Shown: in pieces, positions 9,140 to 18,328 of the stretch
Numbering within the stretch: position 1 is the stretch's first letter
Layout: each line of letters begins with the position of its first letter
DNA from: Gottschalkia purinilytica
GTDB taxonomy: Bacteria; Bacillota; Clostridia; Tissierellales; Gottschalkiaceae
NCBI RefSeq assembly: GCF_001190785.1
Contig: NZ_LGSS01000002.1
Coordinates: forward strand, 62,001 to 126,000
Direction of reading: 5' to 3'
Length of the DNA stretch: 64,000 nucleotides
The notes under the pieces: model-generated
Seen by the model: only the letters and a program-made list of their open reading frames with translations
What the model was told of the DNA's origin: nothing
Database searches by the model: none
Position numbers and translations under genes: made by a program

Positions 9140-10078
9140 CTACTTAGATCTCGATAAATTTAAGTGTTTTCCTATACTTGTCATAATATAGTCTTTTTCT
9201 GAAGAACTATCTACAATTCTATCTTTCATTGTAAGATCTAAAAAATCTTTAGCTTCTTTTTTTATATTATCTTTCTTTATTAAAGCATTTACTACTGTAG
9301 TATGTTCATAGTTTTCTTTTAAAATTACAACCTCAGTTCCCTTTCTTTCACTTGCTTTTTTAGCATCTTTATATCCAAATAAGATTCCTATAGGATTATC
9401 CTTACTCCCCGATATTATATTTGACTCTATGTTATTTTCGGAATAGTTATTTATATTCTTGCTTAATTTATTTAAATACTTCCAGGCTTCTTGTTCTCCT
9501 TTTAGCTTTAAAATTGAAGATACTATTAAATAACCTGATCCAGTTGTTTCTGGATTTGACATTGTTATTAGTCCCTTATATTCTAGCTTTATTAAATCTT
9601 CATAGCTTCTAGGGATTGAAAGATTTCTTTTCTTAAGCTCATTATTATCAACTATGATTATAGGCTCCCATATATCATTTCCTATCCAAGTAGGAAGTTC
9701 CTCTACTCTTCTGAAGTTATTAAATATTATTTCTATATCCTTAGGAATATAGGTGTCAAGTAGTCCCTTTCTGTCTAGTGTTAGTAAACCTGAAGGGCTT
9801 ATTCCCCATACTATATCAGCTTTTGTATCTCTTTTTTCTTTTATTAGTTTATTTAAGATAGTTCTATTACTTTCCCTTACTATTTTTAAGTCAACATCAG
9901 GATATTTTTTATTATAATCTTCAATATATTTTTTTACATCATTTTCGTCTAATGATGTGTATACTACTAACTCTTTTTTATCTATATTGCTTTTCTTTGT
10001 ATTAACACTACACCCTGTTATGAATACAAAGATTAAAAAAAGTAATGTTATTAAAAAGAATAATTTTTTTATTCTCAT
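9140..10078 (-). CDS. Orphan solute-binding lipoprotein (iron/phosphonate-type ABC receptor)
   Basis: 312 residues when started at the ATG at 10078. A GTG 12 bp further out is in frame, but GTGAGGAT overlaps it and forms the ribosome site for the ATG. A lipoprotein signal with lipobox FITGC lies near residues 19-23, so the mature protein is anchored outside the membrane. The region ELVVYTSLDENDVKKYI followed by ADIVWGISPSGL resembles the family 1 receptors for Fe3+ (FbpA), 2-aminoethylphosphonate and related ligands. No permease or ATPase gene is nearby. It may act with a transporter encoded elsewhere, or as a sensor. Ligand not determined. Confidence 0.8.
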   Translation of the reverse strand: MRIKKLFFLITLLFLIFVFITGCSVNTKKSNIDKKELVVYTSLDENDVKKYIEDYNKKYPDVDLKIVRESNRTILNKLIKEKRDTKADIVWGISPSGLLTLDRKGLLDTYIPKDIEIIFNNFRRVEELPTWIGNDIWEPIIIVDNNELKKRNLSIPRSYEDLIKLEYKGLITMSNPETTGSGYLIVSSILKLKGEQEAWKYLNKLSKNINNYSENNIESNIISGSKDNPIGILFGYKDAKKASERKGTEVVILKENYEHTTVVNALIKKDNIKKEAKDFLDLTMKDRIVDSSSEKDYIMTSIGKHLNLSRSK

Positions 10079-10185
10079 TTCTATCCTCACTTTCTATACG
10101 ATCATGTAATATCTCAATATGAGTATAGAAAAGAGTTATTATGAGAGAGTTATATATTTGTAAAAACTAAGTTAAAGTTTAAATT

Positions 10186-10217
10186 AAAAAAAGCTGACTA
10201 TATAGTCAGCTCTTTTT
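10186..10217. terminator. Bidirectional terminator between the lipoprotein gene and gdh
   Basis: The perfect 20-bp palindrome AGCTGACTATATAGTCAGCT (10192-10211) has T tracts on both strands. It ends the glutamate dehydrogenase transcript 58 bp after its stop. Confidence 0.85.
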
Positions 10218-10274
10218 GATATAATTTTGATATATTAAATTATATTAAGAAATAATATAATGTTTGTCTATTTA

Positions 10275-11618
10275 TTAGTATATTCCTTGCTCAGTCATAG
10301 CTTTTGCTACTTTAGCAAAACCTGCTATATTAGCTCCAGCTACTAAATTATATCCATATCCGTATTCCTCTGCTGCGTTCATAGCATTATTATGAATGTT
10401 AATCATTATTTGATGTAACTTTTCATCTACTTCTTGTTCTGTCCATGCTAATCTCATACTATTTTGTGTCATCTCTAAAGCTGAAGTAGCAACTCCACCA
10501 GCATTAGCTGCCTTAGCAGGTCCAATTAAAACTCCGTTATCTTGTAAGTATTTAAGAGCTTCGTTAGTCGTAGGCATATTAGCGCCTTCTACTAAGAATT
10601 TTACTCCATTTGCTACTAATTTCTTAGCTTCTTCAATTGTAATTTCATTTTGAGTAGCACATGGCATAGCTATGTCAACTTTTTGTCCCCATGGTTTTTC
10701 TCCTGGAAAGAATTGTACTCCAAATTTATTTGCATAATCTTCAACTTTATCTCTACCTGAAGCTCTCATTTCCAGCATATAATCAATTTTTGCACCAGAT
10801 ATTCCGTTTGGATCATAGATATACCCATCAGGACCTGAGAGTGTTACAACTTTTCCACCTAATTCACTAACTTTCTTAGCCGCTCCCCAAGCAACATTAC
10901 CAAATCCTGATAATGCCACTGTTCTTCCTTCTATTGATAATCCTTCATGCTTTAGCATTTCTAAACAGAAATATGTTACTCCATAACCTGTAGCTTCTGG
11001 TCTTATTAAACTACCGCCATATGAAAGTCCTTTTCCTGTAAGAACTCCATTTTCAAATGCTCCTCTAAGTCTTCTATAATGTCCATATAAGTATCCTATT
11101 TCTTTACCTCCAACTCCAATATCTCCAGCTGGAACATCTACATTTGGTCCAATATGTCTGTATAACTCTGTCATGAAACTTTCACAAAATCTTCTTATTT
11201 CATCGTCAGATTTTCCCCTAGGATCAAAATCTGCACCACCTTTACCTCCACCTATTGGAAGTCCTGTTAGAGAGTTTTTGAAAATTTGCTCAAATCCTAA
11301 GAATTTTAAAATACTTAGGTTAACTGAAGGGTGAAATCTAAGTCCTCCTTTATATGGTCCGATAGATCCATTAAATTGAACTCTATATCCACGATTCACA
11401 TGAACATTACCGTTATCATCAGTCCAAGGTACTTTAAACATTATAGCTCTTTCTGGTTCACAAAGTCTTTCTAGTAAATTTGATTTTACAAACTCTGGAT
11501 GTCTTTCAATAACTGGTTCCAATGTTTCTATTACTTCTTCTACAGCTTGTAAAAACTCTGGCTCATAAGAGTTTCTGCCTTTTACCTTCTCTAGTACTTC
11601 TTGTACATAATTGTTCAT
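10275..11618 (-). CDS. gdhA: Glutamate dehydrogenase, probably NAD-specific
   Basis: 447 residues, hexameric small-subunit class. Lys90 (PYKGGLRF), Lys114, Lys126 (GGGKGG) and Asp166 (PAGDIGVG) correspond, shifted by one, to the substrate and catalytic residues Lys89, Lys113, Lys125 and Asp165 of Clostridium symbiosum GDH. The nucleotide-binding motif SGFGNVAWG and the downstream SGPDGYIYD also match that NAD-specific enzyme as I recall it, so a catabolic role (glutamate to 2-oxoglutarate, ammonia and NADH) is more likely than NADPH-linked assimilation. A promoter lies at 11649-11677, and GAGGGGG precedes the ATG. The gene is monocistronic, ending at the terminator at 10186-10217. Confidence 0.93.
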   Translation of the reverse strand: MNNYVQEVLEKVKGRNSYEPEFLQAVEEVIETLEPVIERHPEFVKSNLLERLCEPERAIMFKVPWTDDNGNVHVNRGYRVQFNGSIGPYKGGLRFHPSVNLSILKFLGFEQIFKNSLTGLPIGGGKGGADFDPRGKSDDEIRRFCESFMTELYRHIGPNVDVPAGDIGVGGKEIGYLYGHYRRLRGAFENGVLTGKGLSYGGSLIRPEATGYGVTYFCLEMLKHEGLSIEGRTVALSGFGNVAWGAAKKVSELGGKVVTLSGPDGYIYDPNGISGAKIDYMLEMRASGRDKVEDYANKFGVQFFPGEKPWGQKVDIAMPCATQNEITIEEAKKLVANGVKFLVEGANMPTTNEALKYLQDNGVLIGPAKAANAGGVATSALEMTQNSMRLAWTEQEVDEKLHQIMINIHNNAMNAAEEYGYGYNLVAGANIAGFAKVAKAMTEQGIY

Positions 11619-11648
11619 TTGTTTTTCCCCCTCTATATTTTTATATAT

Positions 11649-11677
11649 ATTATAGTTTTATTACTAAAAAAAATCAA
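11649..11677 (-). promoter_or_regulatory. SigA promoter of gdhA
   Basis: TTGATT (11677-11672), 17 bp spacer, then TATAAT (11654-11649). The predicted start lies about 23 bp upstream of the ATG. Confidence 0.65.
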
Positions 11678-11772
11678 TTAATTTTTATGCATTTTGTAAA
11701 AAAAAGTATAAAAAAACTTTTTTATGTAAAATATTCCCTTAAGGCCCATATTTACTGTAGTATTTAAAATAA

Positions 11773-11820
11773 AAAATATTAATAATTAATTAAATATAGT
11801 TATTTAATTATTAATATTTT
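11773..11820. repeat. A/T-only inverted repeat
   Basis: Arms of 17 to 20 nt, reading AAAATATTAATAATTAA and its complement, flank a short loop. It lies downstream of the P-loop/Asp23 gene and upstream of gdhA. With no G or C in the stem it would make a weak terminator. Confidence 0.35.
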
Positions 11821-11885
11821 GTTATACATTATTTAAAAATTAATAATAATGAATAATTACTTATTTGTTTGAATATATTTAATAT

Positions 11886-12698
11886 TTAATTAATTACAAT
11901 CCTTTTAATAGTTACGTTAACAGCTAATACGTTTATAGATGTCATTTGCTCTACTTCTTGTCCAATTTTTTCTTGAACTTTTTTTATAAAATCTGTTATT
12001 TTATTTCCGTATTTTATTGCAACATTTAAGCTTATAACTACCCCTTCTTTGTAATTCTTAGTATATATGTTATATATCTTATGAATACCATCAGAATTAT
12101 TAGCTACAAACTTTGCTAAGTCTCTTATAACGCTATCTGAAATAGTATATTTTCCTAAATAGCTAAATGTAGGCCTTACTACCGTCTTTTCATATACCTG
12201 CTGCTGGGTAGTATCTTTATCCCTGAATATTTTTAATGTATCTATAAAGTATCCAGAAAAATCTTTTTTCACTTCAAAAGTAGGTACTGGAATAACATGT
12301 TTTCCTTGTTTTTTCCTATATTCTTGAGCTATTTCTATTTCTTCTGGTGTACATATCTGTTCTACATATATCCTTGACTCTATAGAAGGAAGTCCTAAAG
12401 CAATGACTATCTTGTCCACCATTTTATCTGAAGTTCCAAGTACAAGTATAGACTCTGGATTCATCTCTTGTATTGCCATTCTAACATCTAATCTATGGTC
12501 TTTATCAGAAAATAAGGCTCTTTTCACTGCCCTTATTCTAGATTCCTCTCCTTTTGCTGACTTACCAGTTATTATTTTATTTCCCTTTATAAACAGCCCA
12601 TCATCAATTATATATTCTATATTAAGTTCCTTTGCTAGCATTATAGACTTATAGCTTTTACCTGTTCCACTTCTTCCTATTAAAGCTACTATTCTCAT
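11886..12698 (-). CDS. P-loop ATPase fused to an Asp23/Gls24-like domain
   Basis: 270 residues from the ATG at 12698. A TTG 15 bp further out is in frame, but the GGGGGA between them is the ribosome site for the ATG. The N-terminus is a P-loop with Walker A GRSGTGKS (8-15), in a fold that includes SILVLGTSDKMVDKI. The C-terminal part from about 160 matches the Asp23/Gls24 pattern: ISDSVIRDLAKFVANNSDGI, then VVISLNVAIKYG and VQEKIGQEVEQMT. Asp23 proteins associate with the cell envelope in Firmicutes and respond to stress. The fusion suggests a nucleotide-dependent envelope factor. Its role is not known to me. It stands alone between gdhA and a chemoreceptor gene. Confidence 0.8.
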   Translation of the reverse strand: MRIVALIGRSGTGKSYKSIMLAKELNIEYIIDDGLFIKGNKIITGKSAKGEESRIRAVKRALFSDKDHRLDVRMAIQEMNPESILVLGTSDKMVDKIVIALGLPSIESRIYVEQICTPEEIEIAQEYRKKQGKHVIPVPTFEVKKDFSGYFIDTLKIFRDKDTTQQQVYEKTVVRPTFSYLGKYTISDSVIRDLAKFVANNSDGIHKIYNIYTKNYKEGVVISLNVAIKYGNKITDFIKKVQEKIGQEVEQMTSINVLAVNVTIKRIVIN

Positions 12699-12784
12699 GT
12701 TATTGTCCCCCAATTATTAAGTGTAAATTAGTCAACGATATAATTCTATCATATATAATATTCTAAGTATGTCGAAGTTTCATT

Positions 12785-12824
12785 AAAAAGAAAGCCTGAC
12801 GTACTTCTTTTTACGTCAGGCTTT
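12785..12824 (-). terminator. Terminator of the first chemoreceptor gene
   Basis: Arms AAAGCCTGACGTA (12791-12803) and TACGTCAGGCTTT (12812-12824) are followed by a T tract on the minus strand. It starts 9 bp after the stop codon. Confidence 0.85.
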
Positions 12825-12832
12825 TACATTTT

Positions 12833-14827
12833 CTAAATTTTAAATACATTTATCTCTTTATTTAGTATATTTGCAAGATCATTAAGCTTACTTGAGGATT
12901 TAGCAACTTCTTCTATACTAGAAGTCTGTTCTTCAATTGAGGCCGATACTTCTTCTGAAGCAGCGGCAGCTTCTTCTGACACTGCTGATATGTTTTCCAT
13001 AGAAAACACTATTTCTTCTTTATCTTGGCTCATAGAATGAACATAGTTATCTATACTCTCAATTTTTTTTGTAATTTCTTTTATAATATTACTTATTATA
13101 TCAAAAGACTTGCTAACTTCAAATACAGACTCTGTTTGCTCCTTAGTTATTTCTTTTACCCCATTCATAGCTTTTATTGTATTTCTACTTTCACCCTCAA
13201 CATCTAATATTACTTCTTTTATTTCATCTGATAACTTCTTAGAATCATAAGATAATGTCCTTATTTCTTCTGCTACTACTGCAAATCCTTTACCATATTT
13301 CCCCGCTCTCGCTGCTTCTATTGATGCATTCAGTGCTAATAAATTTGTTTGGTCTGAGATTGAGTCTATGGTTTGCAATATTTCCTCTATATAGTTTATC
13401 TTTTTATCTAAAGATAGTATAGCTCCTTCTATTCTATTAGTACTTTCATTACTTTCTTTAGTCTTTGTTTCTAGTTCTTTTACCAAACCTGCACTTAATT
13501 CACTAGTTTTCATTATATTTTCTGCTGACTTCATCATTGTCTCTGAATTATTACTAAGTTCTACAAGCTTATCTGATAGTATAGATACAATTTGAACTCC
13601 TTTTTCTGTATCTTGTGCTTGTTCAGTTGCTCCTTTAGCTATTTCTTCTATCGCTCTAGATATTTGAGATGCTGACGCACTGTTTTCTTCAGAGGTAGAT
13701 GCAAGAAGCTGAGCCGAATTTGTCACTTCACTTGAAACTTTTTTTACATGTATAATAAGATTACTTAGTTTATCCACCATATTATTGAAACTTTCACTAA
13801 GCTTTCCTATTTCATCTCCATTTTTAACCTTACACTTCACATTAAAGTCTCCATCTTCCAATTTTTCCATATTTTTGACCAACGTATTAATTGGATTTGT
13901 AATCGACCTAGCAAATAAATAGGCAACTACAGCTCCTACTATTATCGTAATTAATCCTATAATTAAGGTACTATTTAAAATCCCCCTTGCTTCTTGACTT
14001 ACTTCACTAGCATATATATTAGATACCACTTTCCAGTTTAATTTTTCCAGATTGTTTATAACTGCATACTGCTTCTCCATATTTCCATTTTCCCTAATTT
14101 CATAATCTACAAGTGATTTATTTTCTTTTATAGCTACTAATAGTTCTTTAGAATTTGAAGTCTTTCCTACATTTGCTTTATCTTTATGTGCCATAACCTT
14201 ACCTTTTGAATCATATATTATAGCAAATCCTTTCTCGCCTATTTTTATATTTTTTATTGTATCTGAAAATCTATTTATAGGAACATCTATTCCCATTACT
14301 CCTATGATGTTATTAGTATTATCATAAACTGGGACAGATACTGCTATCATAGTTTCTTTAGTTCTTACGTCTATATAAGGATCTGACCATGATATGTCTT
14401 TATTTTTCATAGCTCCTTTGTACCATACTCTTTCTCTACAATCAAAATCTTCAGGTGTTTCTGTCTCTGGTATATGATAAAACTTTCCATCAGTTGTGCC
14501 TAGATATATATTGGATACATTGTAGCTTTTTATAAATCTATTGAAGTTATCTATTATTTCTCCTTCATACTCTGGATTATTTACAAGTCTATCAGCCTTA
14601 GATATATGTGAGATTAGCTTTAAACTACTCTCTATTTCTGTTATATAACTGTTTATATGATTACTTACTTCATTTCCTATAGATTTTCCTAAATCTTCAT
14701 ATTCTCCATCTATTATATCTATAGATGTTAAATATGCCCCCCATCCAGATGCAATTAGTGGAATTATTATGAATACAATCATCACTAATATAATCTTACT
14801 CCTAATTTTCAACCTGACTTTTTTCAT
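12833..14827 (-). CDS. Methyl-accepting chemotaxis protein with dCache sensor
   Basis: 664 residues from the ATG at 14827. A longer frame reaches 14902, but TAAGGTG lies 7 nt before the inner ATG, and the shorter form has exactly the length of the neighbouring paralogue. Order: membrane helix (about 10-32), extracellular dCache domain, second helix (about 288-310), HAMP, then the cytoplasmic signalling hairpin with its tip near [20 protein letters not shown]. The sensor contains RVWYKGA, WSDPYID and GVMGIDV, which resemble the motif of amino-acid-binding dCache domains. It should signal through CheW/CheA to the flagella whose cap genes lie further right. The tandem paralogue is at 15247-17241. 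Confidence 0.93.
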   Translation of the reverse strand: MKKVRLKIRSKIILVMIVFIIIPLIASGWGAYLTSIDIIDGEYEDLGKSIGNEVSNHINSYITEIESSLKLISHISKADRLVNNPEYEGEIIDNFNRFIKSYNVSNIYLGTTDGKFYHIPETETPEDFDCRERVWYKGAMKNKDISWSDPYIDVRTKETMIAVSVPVYDNTNNIIGVMGIDVPINRFSDTIKNIKIGEKGFAIIYDSKGKVMAHKDKANVGKTSNSKELLVAIKENKSLVDYEIRENGNMEKQYAVINNLEKLNWKVVSNIYASEVSQEARGILNSTLIIGLITIIVGAVVAYLFARSITNPINTLVKNMEKLEDGDFNVKCKVKNGDEIGKLSESFNNMVDKLSNLIIHVKKVSSEVTNSAQLLASTSEENSASASQISRAIEEIAKGATEQAQDTEKGVQIVSILSDKLVELSNNSETMMKSAENIMKTSELSAGLVKELETKTKESNESTNRIEGAILSLDKKINYIEEILQTIDSISDQTNLLALNASIEAARAGKYGKGFAVVAEEIRTLSYDSKKLSDEIKEVILDVEGESRNTIKAMNGVKEITKEQTESVFEVSKSFDIISNIIKEITKKIESIDNYVHSMSQDKEEIVFSMENISAVSEEAAAASEEVSASIEEQTSSIEEVAKSSSKLNDLANILNKEINVFKI

Positions 14828-14905
14828 TTTTTTCACCTTACCTATTTTCAAATTTCCTTTGAATGTCTTAGTTTTGTTTGTCGTAATCATTATATTATTC
14901 AATAT

Positions 14906-14950
14906 AAAAAAAGAATGTAAATAACTGTAAATTATTCACATTCTTTTTTT
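14906..14950 (-). terminator. Terminator left from a lost chemoreceptor copy
   Basis: Arms AAAAAAAGAATGT (14906-14918) and ACATTCTTTTTTT (14938-14950). It lies about 60 bp after the relic stop codon at 15009, where the terminator of that lost gene would be, and it also precedes the first chemoreceptor gene. Confidence 0.7.
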
Positions 14951-15008
14951 ACCAAAATATGATATAAGAAAGCTTAATATCCTTACATAGACATTGAAAC
15001 CTTTATTT

Positions 15009-15050
15009 TTAAATTCTAAATACATTTATTTCTTTGCCTAATTTATTAAT
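15009..15050 (-). pseudogene. 3' relic of a third chemoreceptor gene
   Basis: Reading the minus strand from 15050 gives INKLGKEINVFRI and then a TAA at 15009. This aligns with the last residues of the first receptor ([14 protein letters not shown], stop) and, less closely, of the second ([14 protein letters not shown]). Two codons further upstream the frame meets a stop, so only about 13 codons remain. The fragment sits between the two intact tandem receptor genes and is followed by its own terminator. The simplest explanation is that recombination between tandem copies deleted most of a third receptor. Confidence 0.6.
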
Positions 15051-15220
15051 TCTTTTTTATTATCTTATTAATTTATTTATATTCCTAATAATGAATTTTA
15101 TTTTGTGTCTTTATAAATTATTCAAAAAGTATTTGTTATAGGATTGTTTATACCACATTTATTCCAAACTATTTATTAAGATATTAATTCATAAACCTTT
15201 AATTAAATCCAAAAACTATA

Positions 15221-15248
15221 AAAAAACTTGGACTAGTCCAAGTTTTTT
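15221..15248 (-). terminator. Terminator of the second chemoreceptor gene
   Basis: A perfect 28-nt palindrome with half-site AAAAAACTTGGACT. It overlaps the stop codon at 15247-15249 and has a T tract on the minus strand. Confidence 0.85.
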
Positions 15249-17241
15249 ATAGTTTAAATGTATTTATATTATCATCTAACTTATTTGCTAGATCATTAAG
15301 CCTACTTGCAGCATCTGATACCTCTTCAACTAAAGCAGATTGCTCTTCTACTGATGCTGTAACTTCTTGTGAAGATGCTGCCGTTTCTTCTGATACTGCT
15401 GATATACTTTCTATCGAAGACATAACTGCTTCTCCATGATCATGCATCTCATTAAAGCTATCATTCATTATATTTATTTCTTCTGTGACTTGATTAATTA
15501 GTTTGTTTATCATACTAAATGCTTTATCAACTTCAAATACTGATTCTGTTTGTTTTGCTGTTACTTCCTTTACTTCTTCCATTGTATCTACTGTATGTCT
15601 ACTTTCATTTTGAACATTTAGTATTATTTCTTTTATCTCATCTGATGACTCTTTTGAATTATAGGCCAATTTCCTTATCTCTTCTGCAACGACTGCAAAA
15701 CCTCTACCATTTTCTCCCGCTCTTGCTGCTTCTATTGATGCATTTAATGCTAATAAATTTGTTTGTTCTGATATTGAGTCTATTGTTTCTAATATATCTC
15801 CTATAGATTTTATTCTGTTATCAAGATTAGTTATATTTTCTTTAATTTTATTAGTGCTTTCATTATTTTGTTCAGTTTTTATTTTAAGTTCATCTACTAC
15901 ATCCTTACTTGCTAAACTAGTATCAATTACATCTTTAGTAGTTTTTAATATTAAATGTAAGCTTTCATTTAACTCATTAATCTTACATGATAGTTCAGTT
16001 ACTGTTTGTACACCTTTTTCTGTGTCTTGTGCTTGTTCAGTCGCTCCTCTAGCTATCTCTTCTACCGCTCTTGCTATTTCAATAGATGAAGCATTATTTT
16101 CCTGTGAAGTGGCCGCCAATATTTCAGCTGAATCTGTTACTTCATTAGATATCATTTTAATATTAGTTACAAGATTTTTTAAGTTCTTTACCATTTCATT
16201 AAAACTATAACTAAGTTTTCCTATCTCATCTTTACTATCTATCTCTATATTTATATCAAGATGTCCACTTTCAACTTTTCTCATATTATCAACTAATTTA
16301 TGTAATGGTTTTGTAAGTTTCCTACCAAATATGTACGCTACAATTACCCCTATAATAGCAGTAAGTATTCCTATTACAAGTGTACTTCTTAAAATATCAT
16401 AACTTTTAATTCTTCCTTCACTAACATCTATAATAGACATTACTTTCCAATTAAGTTTCTCTATTTTTTTAATCATACCTATTTTGTGTGATTCAACCTC
16501 ATTCTCATCTACATTATATTCAACATAAGATTTATTAGACTTTATAGCATTTGATATTTCTTTTATATTTGTAACCTCACCAACTATGCTTTTGTTCTGA
16601 TGTGCAAGTATAGTTCCTTTTTCATCATACACAGCAGCATGACCTTTTTTTCCTATTTTAATATTACCTATAGTATCAGAAAAAGATTTAAGTGAGATAT
16701 CAAGCCCCATAACTCCTACAAAGTCTCCATTATTGTATATAGGTAGAGCTGCCGTTACTACAGTTTGCTTTGTAGCTGCATCTATATATGGATCTGTCCA
16801 TATTAGTTTCTTTTCCTTAACTGCTTTTTTATACCACTCTCTCTGTGTTAAATCAAAATCTTTTGGAATTTCTGCTTCTGGAATAAAACGCATTTGTTTA
16901 TCTTTCGTTCCCACAAAAACACTAGTTATGTCTTTATAGTTTTTTCTAAAAGATTCAAAATTTTGTAGTAACCACTCAACTGAACTAGAATCTTCTAATA
17001 TTTTTTCTACGCCAGATATTTGGGACATTATTATTAGATTTTTTTCCATACTTTCCATATAATTTTCAACATATCTATGTACTTCATTTCCTACAGTTTG
17101 TGCCATGAATTTATGCTCTTCTTCAATGATTCTAGATGATCTTACGTATGATCCAATACCTAAAATAAGTAAAGGAATTATTATAAGTATAGTCATCATA
17201 AGGATGATTTTGTTCTTGATGTTTAAACTAATACCTTTCAC
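15247..17241 (-). CDS. Methyl-accepting chemotaxis protein, tandem paralogue
   Basis: 664 residues from a GTG at 17241 preceded by AGGAGG. Membrane helix about 11-31, dCache sensor 35-280, second helix about 286-306, HAMP 307-360, signalling domain to the end with the hairpin tip at 488-525. In the sensor, Arg134, Trp136, Tyr137, Tyr152, Asp154 and Asp181 fall in the pattern REWY...DPYID...GLDI expected of amino-acid-binding dCache_1 domains. Similarity to the receptor at 12833-14827 runs over the whole length. A full-consensus SigA promoter (17276-17304) drives it. I did not see the SigD promoter often used for such genes. Confidence 0.93.
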   Translation of the reverse strand: MKGISLNIKNKIILMMTILIIIPLLILGIGSYVRSSRIIEEEHKFMAQTVGNEVHRYVENYMESMEKNLIIMSQISGVEKILEDSSSVEWLLQNFESFRKNYKDITSVFVGTKDKQMRFIPEAEIPKDFDLTQREWYKKAVKEKKLIWTDPYIDAATKQTVVTAALPIYNNGDFVGVMGLDISLKSFSDTIGNIKIGKKGHAAVYDEKGTILAHQNKSIVGEVTNIKEISNAIKSNKSYVEYNVDENEVESHKIGMIKKIEKLNWKVMSIIDVSEGRIKSYDILRSTLVIGILTAIIGVIVAYIFGRKLTKPLHKLVDNMRKVESGHLDINIEIDSKDEIGKLSYSFNEMVKNLKNLVTNIKMISNEVTDSAEILAATSQENNASSIEIARAVEEIARGATEQAQDTEKGVQTVTELSCKINELNESLHLILKTTKDVIDTSLASKDVVDELKIKTEQNNESTNKIKENITNLDNRIKSIGDILETIDSISEQTNLLALNASIEAARAGENGRGFAVVAEEIRKLAYNSKESSDEIKEIILNVQNESRHTVDTMEEVKEVTAKQTESVFEVDKAFSMINKLINQVTEEINIMNDSFNEMHDHGEAVMSSIESISAVSEETAASSQEVTASVEEQSALVEEVSDAASRLNDLANKLDDNINTFKL

Positions 17242-17275
17242 TTCTTAGCCTCCTTTTACTAACAACCATAGAAGA

Positions 17276-17304
17276 ATTATACGAAAAATAGTATATATTG
17301 TCAA
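17276..17304 (-). promoter_or_regulatory. Full-consensus SigA promoter of the second chemoreceptor gene
   Basis: TTGACA (17304-17299), 17 bp spacer, TATAAT (17281-17276). Both hexamers are perfect. The predicted start lies about 28 bp upstream of the GTG. Confidence 0.8.
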
Positions 17305-17401
17305 TAAAAGTATTTGTTAGTAAAAGATATATTATTTAATAATGAAAATAGGGATACTAACCTTCTGAAATGAAGTTAACATGATAAGCACACAAGAGTA
17401 T

Positions 17402-17444
17402 GACAAGAAAATATAGACTAGCATATTTTACAAGTCTATATTTT
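17402..17444 (-). terminator. Terminator of rex
   Basis: Arms AAAATATAGACT (17408-17419) and AGTCTATATTTT (17433-17444) overlap the rex stop codon. Confidence 0.7.
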
Positions 17445-18084
17445 AAACATTTTCTTCTTTTTCTTTTAAAAGGAATGCAATAGTAAGTAAACTTTCGCTT
17501 AGTTGAACATTTTCTACTACAACATCTTCTGGAACCTTTAAATCAATAGGTGCAAAGTTCCATATAGCTTTTACCCCACAATTTACAACCCTGTTTACTA
17601 CATCTTGAGCTTGACTTTTAGGTGTAGTTATAACAGCTATATCTATTTTGTTCTCTTTAGAAAAACTTTCAATACTATCGATATCTAATATATCTATATC
17701 CCTTATTGTAAGCCCCACAAGTTTAGGATTTTTTTCAAAAAGAGCTAACATTCTAAATCCCTTATCATCAAAACTTTTATAATTTGCTATAGCCTGCCCT
17801 AAATTTCCTGCTCCGATTATTATAGTATTATATTTTTTCCCTAGGCCTAGTATATTTCCTAGTTGGTTATAGAGATCTTCTACATTATATCCGTAACCTT
17901 GTTGCCCAAATCCACCAAAGTTATTAAAGTCTTGTCTTATTTGCGAAGCAGTAAACCCAGTAAGCTTACTGAGCTCATATGAAGATATCCTTGTTACATC
18001 TTTTTCCAGTAACTCCCCTAGATATCTATGATATTTAGGCAATCTCCTTATAACTGCCATCGAAACTTTCCTATCTTTGTTCAT
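17443..18084 (-). CDS. rex: Redox-sensing transcriptional repressor Rex
   Basis: 213 residues from the ATG at 18084. An upstream in-frame GTG would add four residues but overlaps the ribosome site, and Rex proteins normally begin just before the motif VSMAVIRRLPKYHRYL, as here. The winged-helix domain covers about 1-80 (SKLTGFTASQIRQDF), followed by a Rossmann domain with GAGNLGQAIA near 95-104. Rex binds DNA when NADH/NAD+ is low and lets go when NADH accumulates; its targets are fermentative genes. A SigA promoter lies at 18144-18172. The adjacent ABC-F gene is divergent. Confidence 0.95.
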   Translation of the reverse strand: MNKDRKVSMAVIRRLPKYHRYLGELLEKDVTRISSYELSKLTGFTASQIRQDFNNFGGFGQQGYGYNVEDLYNQLGNILGLGKKYNTIIIGAGNLGQAIANYKSFDDKGFRMLALFEKNPKLVGLTIRDIDILDIDSIESFSKENKIDIAVITTPKSQAQDVVNRVVNCGVKAIWNFAPIDLKVPEDVVVENVQLSESLLTIAFLLKEKEENV

Positions 18085-18143
18085 TTGAAACTTCACCCAC
18101 TTTTAGTTAGATTTATACAAATCCATGTATTCTTATGATATGT

Positions 18144-18172
18144 ATTTTATCATCGAGTTAAAATTATGTCAA
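18144..18172 (-). promoter_or_regulatory. SigA promoter of rex
   Basis: TTGACA (18172-18167), 17 bp spacer, TAAAAT (18149-18144). The predicted start lies about 53 bp upstream of the ATG. Confidence 0.7.
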
Positions 18173-18328
18173 TGTTGAAATATACCCATTCGCAAAGGTT
18201 CTATAGTATACAGGATACATATAGATTTTATATTTATTCAACATATAATTAAAATTCTATTCACATTTTCTTTTAGTTAGTTTTTTTGTTAAAATTATAT
18301 TATTAATATATTCTAGGAGGAAACTAAG

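Noticed and set aside
10275-11618. NADP-specific, biosynthetic glutamate dehydrogenase like E. coli GdhA of the same length
   Set aside because: The cofactor-region sequence (GFGNVAWG, SGPDGYIYD) follows the NAD-specific Clostridium symbiosum type more closely. This is a judgement from memory, not from an alignment.
12770-12776. TGTCGAA, a possible Spo0A box upstream of the P-loop/Asp23 gene
   Set aside because: A single 7-mer is expected a few times in 64 kb and there is no second box or fitting promoter.
18282-18305. TTGTTAAAATTATATTA as a Rex operator between rex and the ABC-F gene
   Set aside because: Only the left half fits TTGTTAANNNNTTAACAA; the right half does not. The similar half-site near 44485 was rejected for the same reason.
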